A stretch of 64,000 nt of DNA from Crocodylus rhombifer (Eukaryota; Chordata; Crocodylia; Crocodylidae): contig JAVSML010019155.1 of NCBI GenBank assembly GCA_038503035.1, positions 1-64,000 on the forward strand. The letters run 5' to 3'. Of the stretch, positions 21,140-32,837 are shown one piece after another. Each line of letters begins with the position of its first letter. Positions within the stretch are counted from its first letter, which is position 1. The notes below the pieces were generated by a model, which did no database searches, had not been told where the DNA came from, and saw only the letters and a list, made by a program, of their open reading frames with translations. The translations under genes and the position numbers were made by a program.

Positions 21140-21915
21140 GAACAACATTGCCAGCACCTAAGGTCAGTACTGCAGGAACTCAGAGAAGCAGATCTGACCG
21201 CTAATACTAAGAAATGTAGTTTGGGTCAGGAAGAGGCAACGTATCTGGGTTTCCAGGTAGGACAGGGGCAGGTGAGATCATTGGCAGAGAAAGTGGAAGC
21301 AATAAGGAGATACAAAATACCCAAGACACTGAGGCAACTCAGGTCATTTCTAGGTTTTGTAAACTATTATTGGAGGTTTATTAGACACTTTTCTGAAGTC
21401 GAGGCACCTCTTACAGACATGACGAGGGGTAAGCCTAGACGATTACAATGGTTAGATCAAGTGATGAAGGCTTTCGAGGAGGTTAAGTGCTTACTTTGCA
21501 AGGAACATGTTCTATATATATACTTAAGTTCCAGGAGTCCTCCTTCCTACCAACAGATGCATCAGGGTGCACAATGGGAGCAGTATTGTACCAGAAAGTA
21601 CAGGGAGAAGAGAGACCAATAGCGTATGTCAGTAAGAAATTTTCCAAGGCCAAAACACAATACTTGACCATAGAAAGAGAATGCCTAGCTATAAGGTGGA
21701 GAATAGAGTTGTTCTGCTACTACCTTTTGGGATGGGAATCTGTGCTGATTGTCAATCATGCACCCTTAAAATGGTTACAGATGGTGAAAACAGATATGCC
21801 TGCATAATGCGGTGGGCGCTCACATTACAACCACTTCATTTCATGGTAGAACATCGAGCTGGCAAGAAAAATGAAGTAGCAGACTTCCTATCCCAATCCA
21901 CAACTGCAGGAGACT
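21140..21915 (+). pseudogene. RT thumb and connection plus RNase H
   Basis: Frame 21221-21622 continues RT with TYLGFQVG and LRSFLGFVNYYWRFIRHFSE, the standard gypsy connection segment. RNase H follows in frame 21487-21807, with TDASGCTMGAVLYQ (catalytic Asp24, about 21556), RPIAYVSKKFS and the catalytic Glu in YLTIERECLAI. A last shift leads to HFMVEHRAGKKNEVADFLSQ, the conserved C-terminal RNase H block with its final Asp, ending at about 21915. RNase H is the last coding domain; no integrase, chromodomain or env follows. Confidence 0.85.
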
Positions 21916-22002
21916 GAACAAGTTGGAGAAACAGAAAAGTTGATCCGATTCAACATGCATGCGGAGCCAGAGCAGAAACACCGTGTTTTGGGACTGCGAG
22001 CT

Positions 22003-22013
22003 AAGAAGGGAGG
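22003..22013 (+). promoter_or_regulatory. polypurine tract
   Basis: AAGAAGGGAGG lies two bases before the 3' LTR start at 22016, the expected site for plus-strand priming. Confidence 0.65.
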
Positions 22014-22015
22014 TA

Positions 22016-22795
22016 TGTAACAGGGAGACATTGTTCCCCGTTACTTGAAAACAGTGAAGGAGGAAACTTACCATGCCGGCGATGAGGCTGCAGGAAACAC
22101 AGACATCATCAGCCGGCATTGGGAGTGTTATCGCACCTGCAAAACAAAGAAAAGTTGATAACTGAGAACAGGAAATGACAAGGATAAAAGGAGAGAAGAA
22201 TGAGAAGTAGTTCCCCAGAAGGGGAGCCTGGAGCTGTAGTAATCTGACAATGGTGCTAAATATTGTGCAGAGGCACGAAAGCAACAGAGAGCAGTGTTTC
22301 ATGAGGATTGAGGATGCAGAGGCTTGGCTTGAAAACACGGGTTGGTGAACCCCAGCCAAGGCAATAAGAAATAATTAGAGACTTTGTTAGAAGTTGTGGA
22401 GTGGATAACCGGACTGTAGAGACTTATCCAATTGTTCTCAACCCGAGCTGGGGGAAGAGTACAGACAAGCTGGGGGTTTTTTGTTGTTCTTTTCCTTCTG
22501 TTTTTTTTGGTTGTCATTTACAATGGCAATGCCATGAGCAGAATGTGCCCACAAAAGCCGAAAACCATTGTATTTAATGTGAAGTGAGTAAACCTTAGGT
22601 ATCACAGTTATTAAGTGAGTTAAAAGATTACTTTATAAGGGCAATAATATTACAGAGTTGCCTGTGTGGTTTTTTGTTTGTTTGTTTGTTTCTTCAATTA
22701 ACTCCCAACACGGCATGGCAGGTGAGTAAGCTGAGGGAGAAACTTTGAATAAAATTTTTTCTCTCTAATTAATTTAGGAATAACACTTGCTCACA
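22016..22795 (+). repeat. 3' LTR of the Gmr1-type element
   Basis: 780 bp, starts TGTAACAGGGAGACATTG and ends TTGCTCACA. Compared with the 5' LTR it has several small indels and a TTTG run (about 22676-22691) where the 5' LTR has a T-run. GGCAGGTGAGTAAGC at 22717-22731 is the splice-donor-like motif. Confidence 0.88.
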
Positions 22796-22800
22796 GGGTT

Positions 22801-23030
22801 CAGCCATGGCCCTAGATAAGAAAACCTTGCGGGAGAGAGAGACAATGAGATAACCTGAAACATTCATTGACCATAGACATACAAAAGGATTAAATGCAGC
22901 CCAAGGGAGGGCATATCCCCGTACCCTTGCTCTTTTCAAAGATCTGTAATTCTCAAGAGCTTTACTACCGAAGTGTCTGTGCTTAAGTCATTTCTCCGCT
23001 TGGCCTGTGTTCCTTGCTTTCATGCCATGA
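22801..23030. other. no feature seen between two LTR elements
   Basis: Short unique-looking stretch between the gypsy-type element and the next LTR. Confidence 0.4.
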
Positions 23031-23615
23031 TGTCTCTGAAGCGGGGGCACTAGAAGACCAGAGGTGGAACTCCGAGGGAAAATGCATAAGGGACTGGAAG
23101 GCACAGGCAGTCTTATACACCATTTCAGGGTCTACAGTAGCTGGTTGGGAGCCAACTGCATCCTAACAAAGGGCATCAGACAAAAGGTCAAAACATAGGA
23201 AGGTGACTGGACACTAACCATCCTGGGTTAACATCACACTGTGGCAAAACTACCATTCAAGGCTTCAGAATCCTTATCTTTGTCTGCCTGGTGGTGCTGG
23301 GGCTTCCCACCTTCCCAGCAGCCTGGATTCTTTCCTCCTTGCCCAGTCAGGCCCTGCTCCTCCATGGAGCTCTGTTTCCTGCAGCCTGTAGAACCAGACT
23401 GCCCCCCTTGCTTCGGGTCCTGAGCTTATATAGCTCTCTCTAGGTCACTTGATCCACTATTTCTGCCCCAGGCCCATTAATCACTGGCCTCACTGGGGCC
23501 GGAAGCCATTTATTCGAGGGCCCTCTGCCACTATCAGTTTGGCCAGGAGGTCAGAGCCATCCAACTGACTTTTGGCTTCCTCTATCCTTCGGTAATGGGG
23601 TGGGGCCCTATTACA
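23031..23615 (-). mobile_element. probable solo LTR, minus strand
   Basis: On the minus strand it starts TGTAATAGGGCCCC and ends TTCAGAGACA. Flanking pentamers CATGA (23026-23030) and CATGG (23616-23620) differ at one base. A TATATAAG box (minus strand, 23425-23432) lies about 185 bp from its 5' end. The 3' boundary is chosen from the TSD and the TG...CA rule and is less certain than the 5' end. Confidence 0.5.
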
Positions 23616-23620
23616 CATGG

Positions 23621-24670
23621 ACATTTTAGAAAACACAAACTCTTCTAATGTCTTCAGATAAAAGTTTGTTCAAATTCCACCCCAAAATGCTACCAGTCTC
23701 TTCAAACTGGAACAAGAGCATCACTGAGTAAGTATTTATCCAATGAAAACTGATTTTCTGACCTTTTCATAATTTTTAAGTAGGGCACTAAGTTGCATTT
23801 AACCTTGTGACTGGCAAAGGAAGCTTGTAAGATTAGTTATGCTTTTCTTATGGATTGTGAAATTTAAGAGGAGAGGCTGTTTATACCGTGTACATTTTGT
23901 TTTTCTTCCAGTGGGAAAAAAAATCACATTTCTCATATCCTTATTTTCTGATATTGTCAATTAGCTAGAATTGAATTGGGTCACAGAGGTGAGTGCTACA
24001 AAGCAAATCATTAACTGTATTCCTTACCTTAGCACTGGAGACTATGATAATCATAATAGAAGGCAACTATTCTGGAAGATTTAATTGCCCTTAACAATCA
24101 TTACAGTTTTCAATCTTTAATGATAATTAATTAAATTTTAATTATTGAGAAGGCAAAATCACGACATCTCAGAGGGCTCGTTTGTGGTTTTTCCATGAGC
24201 ACCAAGCCAGAGGTACAGAATCCTTATATTGTCCTTGTACTCCTGGTGTAGATCATAAGGCAGATTGTGACTCTCAAAAAGAGTCTGCCTTCTGTTTCCT
24301 TCTGCTCTGAACAGGGAGTACTCGATACCAATATGCCCTTTCCTATACAAAACCTATTTCCCTCCACATGCTGATGTACCTATGTATTTTGGCATGCTGC
24401 AAAGGAGAAGTTATTGCATTACCCACTACCCATCTTGTCCTGGCCATACCTGACCATTTGTATAATGTAGGAATCTAGCAGAACACAGACTCTATGCTCT
24501 TCTCTGTACTGCCACCCACAATCTAGATCACCGAAATTACTTCAGTGGCCCCTGATGTAAGGTCTAAAAGAAATAAGATTGTCCAGCCCATTGGGAGTCT
24601 CCTGAGGCACACAGCCACATAGAAAAACAAAAGCTCCATTTAACATCTCCCTCCAAATAACTACCTACAC
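23621..24670. other. no gene seen
   Basis: AT-rich single-copy-looking DNA. The longest open frame (24350-24159, minus) is 63 codons with no recognisable motif. Confidence 0.5.
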
Positions 24671-25122
24671 TAAGGCTGTCCAACTTCTGAGTGGGCCACA
24701 TACCCTCAGGGCCATGTGCTGCTTGGGCCAAGTGCTGTGCCATGTGGTGGGCACTCCCTTTGTTCTGTGTTGGCTGCCCCTGCCCTGCATACTGTGCCAT
24801 GTGACACCCCCACCATGCTGCACAGTGGCTACCCTCCTCACTGACCTGTGCTGGTATGCTATGCCATGTTGCACCACACATGGTTCTTTGGTCTCTGCAA
24901 GCCGCCCTACAACTGACTCCCTCAGCTTTGCGGACTGCACTGCTCTGCCATACCTCCAGAGTTGGTGACAAGCAGGAGAAACGGAGGAAGCAGGAGCCTA
25001 AAAACTCCAGCAGCTGCCACTAAAGCAGTGCAGGGAGCAGCATCCAGAACAGGAGCCTGGGGGCTGCAGGTTAACCCTTGGGGGTTGCATGCAGCCCACA
25101 GGGCCCCAGTTCAACAGACCTG
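24671..25122. mobile_element. hAT element related to the one at 11552
   Basis: Ends TAAGGCTGTCCAACTTC and (reverse complement of the right end) CAGGTCTGTTGAACTGG. Flanking octamers ACCTACAC and ACCTATGG share the first five bases. The CATGTGGTG/TGCCATGTG-rich interior matches the 11552 element. Open frames on both strands at 24564-24971 arise from this repeat composition. Confidence 0.65.
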
Positions 25123-25130
25123 ACCTATGG

Positions 25131-26392
25131 TCTCTGGTTTGCACATTTACTCTGGAAATCAGAAACAACAACTGAAGTAAATGGATTTGCTTCACGCTTA
25201 TGTCCTGCTTTTATGAACAGCATGGCCCCTGCCTAAAATTCTGTGAAAGGCGATTTACTTACTTGTACCAAGCAGAGATTGCATATTGACTTGCATGCTG
25301 ACAACTGTCAAATGGCTTGTTGAATAGCTTGAAGATGAGTTTACTTTCTAACTACTTTTGCATTTACAGTATCTAAATGAAAACTTAAATTATAAAAAGA
25401 AAGGCAAATCTATGTCAGGAGCAGTCATTCAAAAACATTAAGGATTATAGGTGGGTGCCTTGAAAAAACTAAAAACTATCAAAACTACTGATGATCTTTA
25501 GTTGAAAAGTACATGCAAGATCTTTAAAGCAGCACCACTTTTTTTAAAAATCTAGGACACGACAGCCAGTACAACTTTTGCATTGTCCCACCATGATAAA
25601 GAGCTGACTCAAAAAAGATGGGAGACCAGATAGCTCAGCTCCAACTCAACTTTAATGTTAAAACTGACCTAGTGTTTTCAGTCATGTCTCTTTCTTCCAT
25701 CCTGGGAACTTCAAGGATGTGGAATCAAAGGCCTTCCTGATTTTTAGGTCACATACTGTATATACTCTGAACTCTCATGCAGCCATGTCTGCTCTTGAAT
25801 TATTTATAACATATGCACACAGGAGTGCTGCAAGTATCTCTCATTAGGCCACTTCACAATACTGTCAAGGTAAATGGGTCTCAGAGAATAAAAATAATTT
25901 GCACCCAATAAAATGTATATTGCATATGAAGTATCAGGATGACAGATCAATTGTCCAAGGGCAAGTACTGCGTACTGCAGAATGTAACTTTTCAAGTTAC
26001 TTTGCCAAGCTCTCTCTAGTTCATCACTCTGTTTCTAACAGCAAACAATATCAGCTGCTGCAGAGAAAGGTATAAGAAATGAAGCTTAACAAGGTAAGTC
26101 TTATCCTAAACTCTGTTGGTTGGAGATTGGTTTAAAATATTGAAAATCAAATTCCTAAATTCCTTCTAGTACATTTTACTTCTGTAGTGTAACAAAAGCA
26201 CTAGCTTGTCTTTTTATTCCTCTAAACATCCTTCTGACACTTGTGGGGCTTGGCCTGTTTTTACAGGTCTATATAAATGTGTATGAGGGAATTTGTTTCT
26301 GCTCAGCTGGCTTTCTAAATGATAGTATCAATACAGGGTGTATGAATATATGTCTATGAAATAATAATATAAGTTTTGTCTTGGATAAAACA
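25131..26392. other. no gene seen
   Basis: AT-rich DNA without recognisable repeats, domains or long open frames. Confidence 0.5.
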
Positions 26393-26400
26393 GTGTTTGC

Positions 26401-27167
26401 CAAGGCTTTGTGAAGCTTCAGTCCCTGATTTGATTTGGCCCAATTTGGTGGCTGAATCTCTAAATCCAAATCGAATCAGAGGGCCCTTTTAATCTCTCTG
26501 AATCAAATTGGAACTCTCCAAATCAATTTGGAGAGATTTGGAAAGATTCAAAGATTCGGACATATACAGAGCTTTCAATGTTTTTTTTTATATACTTCTA
26601 GGTAGCAGGCGGTTTGTGAATGCTGAGATGCTGGGGTGCATGGTGCCACAGGAGCGCAAGGGCGGAGCACTTGGCAGCAGACCCAGAAATGGATCAAAAG
26701 CACTTCCGGTCCACTTCCAGGTCCACCAGGGAGTGCATGGGTGGGGGGGCCCCTGCACTCTCCCAGCTCAGTGATTGGTGCCTCCTGGGTCTGAGGGGGG
26801 CACCTGGGGTCCCCCTGCGGCCAATCGCCAAGCTGGGGAGGCGCAGAGGAGGGGGGCAGTGTGGTCCCTGGCAGACCCGGAAGTGGACCAGAAGTACTTG
26901 CAGTCCACTTCTGGGTTCACCACCTAGCACTGTGGAGGGCCCCCCCACATTCCTGTGGCATGCTCCTTGTGCCCCAGCATCACAGTGTTCATGAGCCACA
27001 CCTGCTACCTCAAGGTGAAACTTTTAAAGCTGTGTCTATGTCTGAATCAGCATCGACTCTTTAGATTCAGTTGAATTGAATCAGGAACAGTGATCCGAAT
27101 CAAATCACTGTCTCTGATTTGGGCTGAATTGAATTCAATCGAATAGGGCCCACTTCGCACACCCCTA
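26401..27167. mobile_element. foldback hAT transposon, copy 2
   Basis: 767 bp. Left end CAAGGCTTTGTGAAGCTTCAG; right end CTTCGCACACCCCTA. Flanking octamers GTGTTTGC (26393-26400) and ATGTTTAC (27168-27175) match at 6 of 8. The interior is the same subfamily as copy 1: GGTAGCAGGCGG and ATGCTGGGG in the left arm, inverted in the right arm (about 26945-27020). Subterminal zones are rich in GAATC-type motifs. Confidence 0.85.
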
Positions 27168-27421
27168 ATGTTTACTTTTTAATGCCACAAGATGACGCCA
27201 GAATTTCCTCCAGATTTGCAATTATGCTTACAATCTTCCACTCGTTCCTGTGTTTTATGATTTATACCTCCATAGATCACAAGACCAACAGGCTGAAGAA
27301 GAGGGGTATGCATTGCACATTTCTCATTTTAAAAAAATGGCAGCAGGAAGAGCAATACAGACTTCAGCAGAAGAGGAGTCCATTGCATGCTGCTCCCTGA
27401 GACAATGTAAGTGCTCTAGAC

Positions 27422-27779
27422 CAGCGTTTATCAATCTGTCAGGGTTGAGACCCAAACGTGGGTCACAAGAATATATGAAAGGGTTGCAAAGAAACTTAAA
27501 AAATGGATCAACAAACTTTTTAAAAAATGGATTCCCCTTTAAAGGAGAAAAGCAGGGTAAACTGTGGCTTTTCCCTTGTAGGCTGGCAGAGTTCCAGCCT
27601 GTGAGAGGCTGTTTGTCCCCCTTCCTCCGCCCCACATATGCTCACACACTCTGCCCCACACACTGGGGAGCTGGGGTTTGGGGGTGGGGGCAATGGGTCC
27701 GGAGTGAGGGGCACTGGGTCCGGACTGGCCATTGATATTTACAGATGGGTTCTGGTACAAAAAAGGTCAAGAATCACTG
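27422..27779. mobile_element. hAT element, MER5/Charlie-like termini
   Basis: 358 bp. Left end CAGCGTTTATCAATCTG; right end GGTCAAGAATCACTG. Flanking octamers CTCTAGAC and CCTTAGAG match at 5 of 8; the first fits the hAT preference nTCTAGAn exactly. It contains the palindrome-like GGCTGGCAGAGTTCCAGCC, shared with the 980-bp element at 47064. Confidence 0.75.
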
Positions 27780-27787
27780 CCTTAGAG

Positions 27788-29692
27788 GAGATATGTGAGA
27801 GTTTGGAGGTGGAGCCACATGATGGCTACTCCATCTAGTATGCTTTATTTGATATAAATGATGAAACATCCAGGAGAGGTGCTTGAAATGGGACTGTCCC
27901 CTGTGAAAACAGGGTAGTCCAGTCCCCCTTGCTTGCACTAAGAGGGTGCAGACTTCTCCTCCCAGAAGGCAGCTTAAGAAGGAGCTCTGAGTATTTCATG
28001 GAAGCCTCTGTAAGTCTCCAGGGAGAGACGCTACTGTTGTCAAGGCAGACTCTGTCAATGTTGTTATCTGACTCCGTAAGTGTTGTTTGGGGATTACCAG
28101 TCTTGTCAGGCTCCCTTGGTTCAGATATGTGCACACCATCAAGATACCATCTATGCCCTTAACAACCTCATTGTTACAAAGAAGAAACCACAGGCTTCAG
28201 TTCCTAGTGCCTACAGAGCTCGGCAAGGTTCATTGTCTACAAACAAGTCTAGATAATAACATCTATGATGCTAGCCAAATCATTTGCAGCCATGATACAG
28301 GCATGAACATAACTTGTAGGCCCAGTACAAAGTATTAAGTGTTCACAAGCCCCTTTTCATATGCTGGTCCAAACAACTTAATGTTTATCATATACACATC
28401 CTAGTTCTCATTGTTTACTAAAACACAGCATCATCCAAATCCTACTTCCCACCAATTAAGCAATAAACAGAAGTCACCAAACAGAGTAATCTGTGCTGGG
28501 CTATGTCCTGGCTCAGCCAATATGCTTCATTGAGTGAAATGGACATCTCACATTGTCCCACAGGGTCAGACCCCTGCTGCTCCCAGAGCTCCCAGTCATG
28601 CAGGGCAAAATTCAGAAGGTGCCTCTGCAAATGAGGGAACCCTGGGTTTCCCCAGTTGCAGAGATGTGCATAGGAATTCCCCAAACAGGCCTCTCCAAGT
28701 TGAAACCACTGTGACGCTTCTGCAAGGAGGAAAACATGGGGTTCCCCACTTGCAGGGGCGCACCTGCAGATTCTGATTCAGGACTCATTTCTGAAAAGGG
28801 GAAAACCTGGTCAGGCATTTCTGGGGCTTCTAGGTGCAATCCTGCACCCCCCGCCCCCCCAGGAATTTTTCTGTAGGGGAAAATATAACCAATAAAATAT
28901 CAAGGGTCAAAGCTGCCTAAGTGGCTGAATGCAATCCATTCATTGTTTCATAGGTCTACAGTTCTCCAGAGATTGCTGCAAATCCCATACAAAGCCCTTC
29001 CTAAGATCTGGGTTTTACATTTACATCTATGTTAGTTTAAAGATATATAAAACCACTAAGAGACAAAGAGCTCCCACTGGACTGGCCTCTCAGGAGGCTC
29101 TTGTGTATTGTTTATCCCAGCAAGTATATGAGCTAGCTTGCGCAGATTAAATGTTGCACAGTTACATTGTGTGTTCCAGTGTGAATAACTGTAGCTGAGC
29201 ACTGAAATCTTCCTCTATTAGGGAAATCATCCATTTCTTTCAGTAGCTATTACCCAGCTTCCCCCTCTGCCTTAACACACAGTTGGGAGATCTTCCCCAG
29301 GTTCTTTAGAGATGTTACTAACCTTCCAAATCCAAGCATTAGTTTATGTGGGAAAGCTTACTCGCATGTTGATCTGAATTCAGAATTAATCTTATAGAAA
29401 CCAAGCATTCCTAACCAGGGTAAATGAGAGAGAAGCCCGTACCTTGTTTGCAGAGATGGTTCACGTTATATAACATTTTCATTGTGCTGACCATTGAAGA
29501 ACAACATTTGTAACTACTTTTAACATAAGGCCAAATTCTGACTTGGGCTCCTTAAAGGATACTCATGGGAGGAATTTTTCTGCCCCAATTCTGGATCATG
29601 TTCAAGTCCACAGAAACTCAAAATACAACCCCCCAAACTAGACATAATACACCACACTCTGAATAGAGTGCTGCTGTCACTTCCTGGGCACA
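27788..29692. other. no gene seen
   Basis: Mixed composition. Around 28560-28850 there are several loose repeats of CCCCACTTGCA / TTTCCCCAGTTGCA type, but no element boundary could be defined. Open frames are under 100 codons without domains. Confidence 0.45.
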
Positions 29693-30088
29693 TCTACATG
29701 AGATGTTTACTGTAGAGCTGACTAATTAGCTCAGCAGTGAATGTATCGGCGTCTGCACATGCGGTCCTATTAGGCCACAGTAAACTAATAAAATACACTA
29801 TGGGATAGTACTTATAAATACAACTACTATCCTTCTGCAGAGTTCTGTAGTGCATAGGAGTGCACGTGTAAATGCTAACGTGGCTGGCTAGGGTGTGAAG
29901 GTGCTTCAGTGTGGGGGCTTCCTGCTGGTTAGCCCCACACTGGAGCACCCTTATGACCCAGCCAGCCCCTCCACAGCACGTTGGGCTGGGTCAGAGCAGC
30001 CCTGGGTTGGCAGGCTGAGCCCCCCTGGCCCTAGTATGCACCAGAGTTTATTGCTTTGCATTAACTGCACGTGTTGACGTGCCCCCTG
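29693..30088. mobile_element. MITE of the TGGGTGCATCTACAC family with an internal hairpin
   Basis: Left end CCTGGGCACATCTACATG; right end reverse complement CAGGGGGCACGTCAACACG. It shares the GACTAATTAGCTCAGCAGTGAATG segment type with the copy at 51524. The centre is a stem-loop (about 29885-29967) with arms starting GCTGGCTAGGGTG and ending ACCCAGCCAGC. Ends are accurate to a few bases; no clear TSD. Confidence 0.6.
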
Positions 30089-31138
30089 TGTCTTACCTAC
30101 AATGCTTTTGCTAATGCAGCTGAAAACTGCATTTGCTTTTTTGGCAATAATATCTCATTGGTGACTCATGTTCTGCTTGTGATTGATCAGTACCCTATAT
30201 CTATACATCTTACAAATTTATATAGCTCCCATGACCATAGTCTCTGAATCTTGAACTTATTTATCTTCAAAACAAATCTGTGAGGTTAGGAAAAACTATT
30301 AACCCTATTTTAGGGATGAGGAGCTGAGGCACAGAGTGGCAAAGTGGCAGATCACACAAGAAATCTGTAGGAATACAAGGGAATGGACAGTGAACTGCTG
30401 TTCCTTCCCAAAGGAAAAGCTACAATATCTGTAGTAGATTAAAGGATTCTACTTTCAAGTGGAGGGAATAAAGCCTGAATTTTACACTGCCTTGGCTCTC
30501 TCTCTCTCCTTTATGCTTGAACATAGCATCCGAAGAGCGTTGGCTGCATGTAAAATATGAATATTGCATATAAAAACCAAAACAGAAAATGTAAAGGAAA
30601 CAAACAAAAATGCAAACAAAAAAGGAAACATTATTTATGGTCACCCACTGGAGTTCTGTCAGTGAGGAGAAGGACAGGGAAGAAGACATGTTTTGTTAAC
30701 TGGATTTTCCTTAGAACACAAGTGGAGAAACTACAAAGTTGTAATTGTGCTGTATAACACAGAAGACGAAATAAGGGTGAGAGAGCTTTAGTTATATGGG
30801 GCAAAAGACAGCCATGTGCTTCAAGAGCAGCAGCAGCTGACCAAGACTCATGCAGAATTCCAGAAGTCCTCCAAAAACCAGTGCCAACCCACAATCTTGT
30901 TATATAAAAAAGGTTCCTCTTCAAAAACTGTGATCAAGAACCTGCAATAAAAATAACTTCATATAATGCCAAGCCTCACAGGGTAATGGACTCATGAAGT
31001 TATCAAAGTTTAAAAAAAAATGGAGTTAATTATTGCTAGATTACTAGTAGGGGTTAAAGATGTAGGCACTTGAATGCAAACATTCAAAGAGCTCAGCTAA
31101 TTCTCAGGAAACATATAGAAATACAAGGAAAATGTGTC
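30089..31138. other. no gene seen
   Basis: AT-rich DNA with short unremarkable open frames (longest 97 codons on the minus strand at 30924-30631). No domain recognised. Confidence 0.5.
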
Positions 31139-31146
31139 ATAATTTG

Positions 31147-31674
31147 CAGGGCCGGATCTGGAGCAGGAGAAGGGAGGGAGAGCTGGTGCACTTGTATCTC
31201 CCCATCTTGATTTCTGATCCACCCAAAGTTTAAAACCAGCTGCTTGGTAGTGGCAGCAGCAGAAGCAATTCTAGTCAGATAGCACTAATGGAGTCAATTC
31301 ACTTCATGCCTCATGATAATCTAGTGATTTCTTCTAAACTCTTAATTCCACATGTGTTAAAGACCCTCACTTCTTTTTAATGTCTTAATTTTCCACCAAT
31401 CAAGATAGCCTTGTTCTGCCATTCTGTAGGCTGTTAGCTGTGTCTAGTAATGAAGCTCCTACTCCACAGCCCTGCAGATTGTTTTTAACTCATTCCAGTG
31501 AAGTTATATTTGTTTTTGCTTTAATCTTAAACTGAATAATATAGTCCTAGGCCCCTAGCATACTAGTAAAGCTTCTAGGTTATTTTTAAATGGTGAAAAA
31601 TATATGTTGTTTTTACATGGGATGATGCACCTCACCATCTGTACTCCCTTTTCTGAATTCTAGATCCACCCATG
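31147..31674. mobile_element. hAT element, CATGGGTGGATCTAGAA termini
   Basis: 528 bp. Left end CAGGGCCGGATCTGGA; right end reverse complement CATGGGTGGATCTAGAATTC. Flanking octamers ATAATTTG and ACAATTTG match at 7 of 8. A diverged partial copy starts at 48821; the two share an ACTATATTATTCA block and AAACAAATATAACT. Confidence 0.75.
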
Positions 31675-31866
31675 ACAATTTGTGCAAAAGCAAATGCACA
31701 AGCAGAATTGCTGGACAAAATGCAGAACTGAAAATAAAATGTAGATAAAAATTGTAGTTATTATGAAAAAAGCCATAACAATGAAGAAAGCATTACATAT
31801 TGAGTCATAAGCAGTAAATGTGGCAAGAGAAATCATTAGGCTAAGACCAAGAGTGAAACAGGGTGA

Positions 31867-31874
31867 AAAAGTAC
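31867..31874. repeat. left 8-bp TSD of foldback hAT copy 3
   Basis: AAAAGTAC, repeated exactly at 32830-32837. Confidence 0.85.
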
Positions 31875-32829
31875 CAGGCCTGCGCAAAGCAGCTAGTATT
31901 TGCTTCAGATTAGGTGAGTTTGGGGTGATTCGAATCACTGTCCTGAATTGATTCGGCTGAATCTCTGACTCACCCAAGCCCATCCCCCGTCCACTCTCAC
32001 ACCCTGCCCCAGCTCCCAGCACTTCGAAAAAAAAAGCCCTGACTCACTGGGTGCTGCTGGGCGGGGGGGATCCTTGCTGCCCCCCACCGCCCCATGCCAT
32101 GTGGGGGGCTTTGCATGAGCTCCTTGACCTCCCCCCACTCTTCCATCCCCCCCATGGCTGCCCCACACAGTCCAGCTCCAGCCTTTTAAGAAAAAAAAAC
32201 CCCCAAACCCCCGGACTCACTGTTCCTGCCCAGTGGGGGGGGCGATCCCCACTGCCCCATGACAGGTAGGGGGCTTTGCACAAGCCCCCTGAAGCCCTGA
32301 GGTCACTGCAGGAGCTGGTGAGTCTCGGGGGGGGGTTGTTTTTTTTAAAGGGCCAGTGCTGGGCTGGACAGGGCAGCCATGGAGGGGGCTGGGACAGCAG
32401 GGGGGTTTGGGGGGCTCGTGGCAGAGCCCCCCATGCAGCATGGGGCAGTGGGGGCAGCAGGATCGCCCCTCTGCCTGGCAGCACTGGTGAGTGGGGCTTG
32501 TTTTTAAAGCACCAGGAGCTGGGGTGGGCAGAGCAGCCATGGGGAGGCTGGGGGAGCTGGCAGGGGTCCCACCGTGTTCCCCTGTCCTTTTCTCCAGCCC
32601 CCGCTTCCCCACCTCCTACTTAACAGCTCCGAGTCTGGCTCCAGCTCCCTGCTGCAGTGGGCAGGGACTGTCCCAATCATGAAAGCTCTCCAAATCTTTT
32701 CTGAAGATTCGAAGAGCTTCGAATCAATTCAAACCTTTTTATTGGTCCCCTGATTCGATTCAGATTTGGAGATTTGGCCACTGAATCTCCTCTGAATCGA
32801 ACCAGCACCCAAAGCTTTGCACAGCCCTA
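31875..32829. mobile_element. foldback hAT transposon, copy 3 (modular subfamily)
   Basis: 955 bp. Left end CAGGCCTGCGCAAAGC; right end GCTTTGCACAGCCCTA; perfect 8-bp TSD AAAAGTAC. Subterminal GAATC-rich zones resemble copy 1. The centre differs: a GC-rich module of about 160 bp with an A-run (start CCAGCTCC, then AAAAAAAA, CACTG and GGGGGGATCC blocks) occurs twice in one orientation (about 31998-32165 and 32170-32290) and twice inverted (about 32300-32540). The open frames across this region on both strands are composition artefacts. Confidence 0.88.
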
Positions 32830-32837
32830 AAAAGTAC

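Larger units (their letters stand above)
12618..22795 (+). mobile_element. Gmr1-type Ty3/gypsy LTR retrotransposon, inactive, split by a CR1
   Basis: Complete element with two LTRs (12618-13403 and 22016-22795). The flanking pentamers GGGCT (12613-12617) and GGGTT (22796-22800) differ at one base and are taken as the TSD. Order on the plus strand: 5' LTR, primer-binding site, SCAN-like Gag, zinc knuckle, protease (DTG), integrase (zinc finger, core, GPF motif), then, after an inserted CR1 (about 16211-20686), RT (YIDD), RNase H, polypurine tract, 3' LTR. Integrase before RT is opposite to most Ty3/gypsy elements and matches the Gmr1 lineage. All domains carry stops or shifts, so it is an old copy. 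Without the CR1 it is about 5.7 kb. Confidence 0.88.

Noticed and set aside
32044..32623. Open frames up to 146 codons, Pro/Gly-rich
   Set aside because: Repetitive modular core of foldback hAT copy 3; composition artefact.
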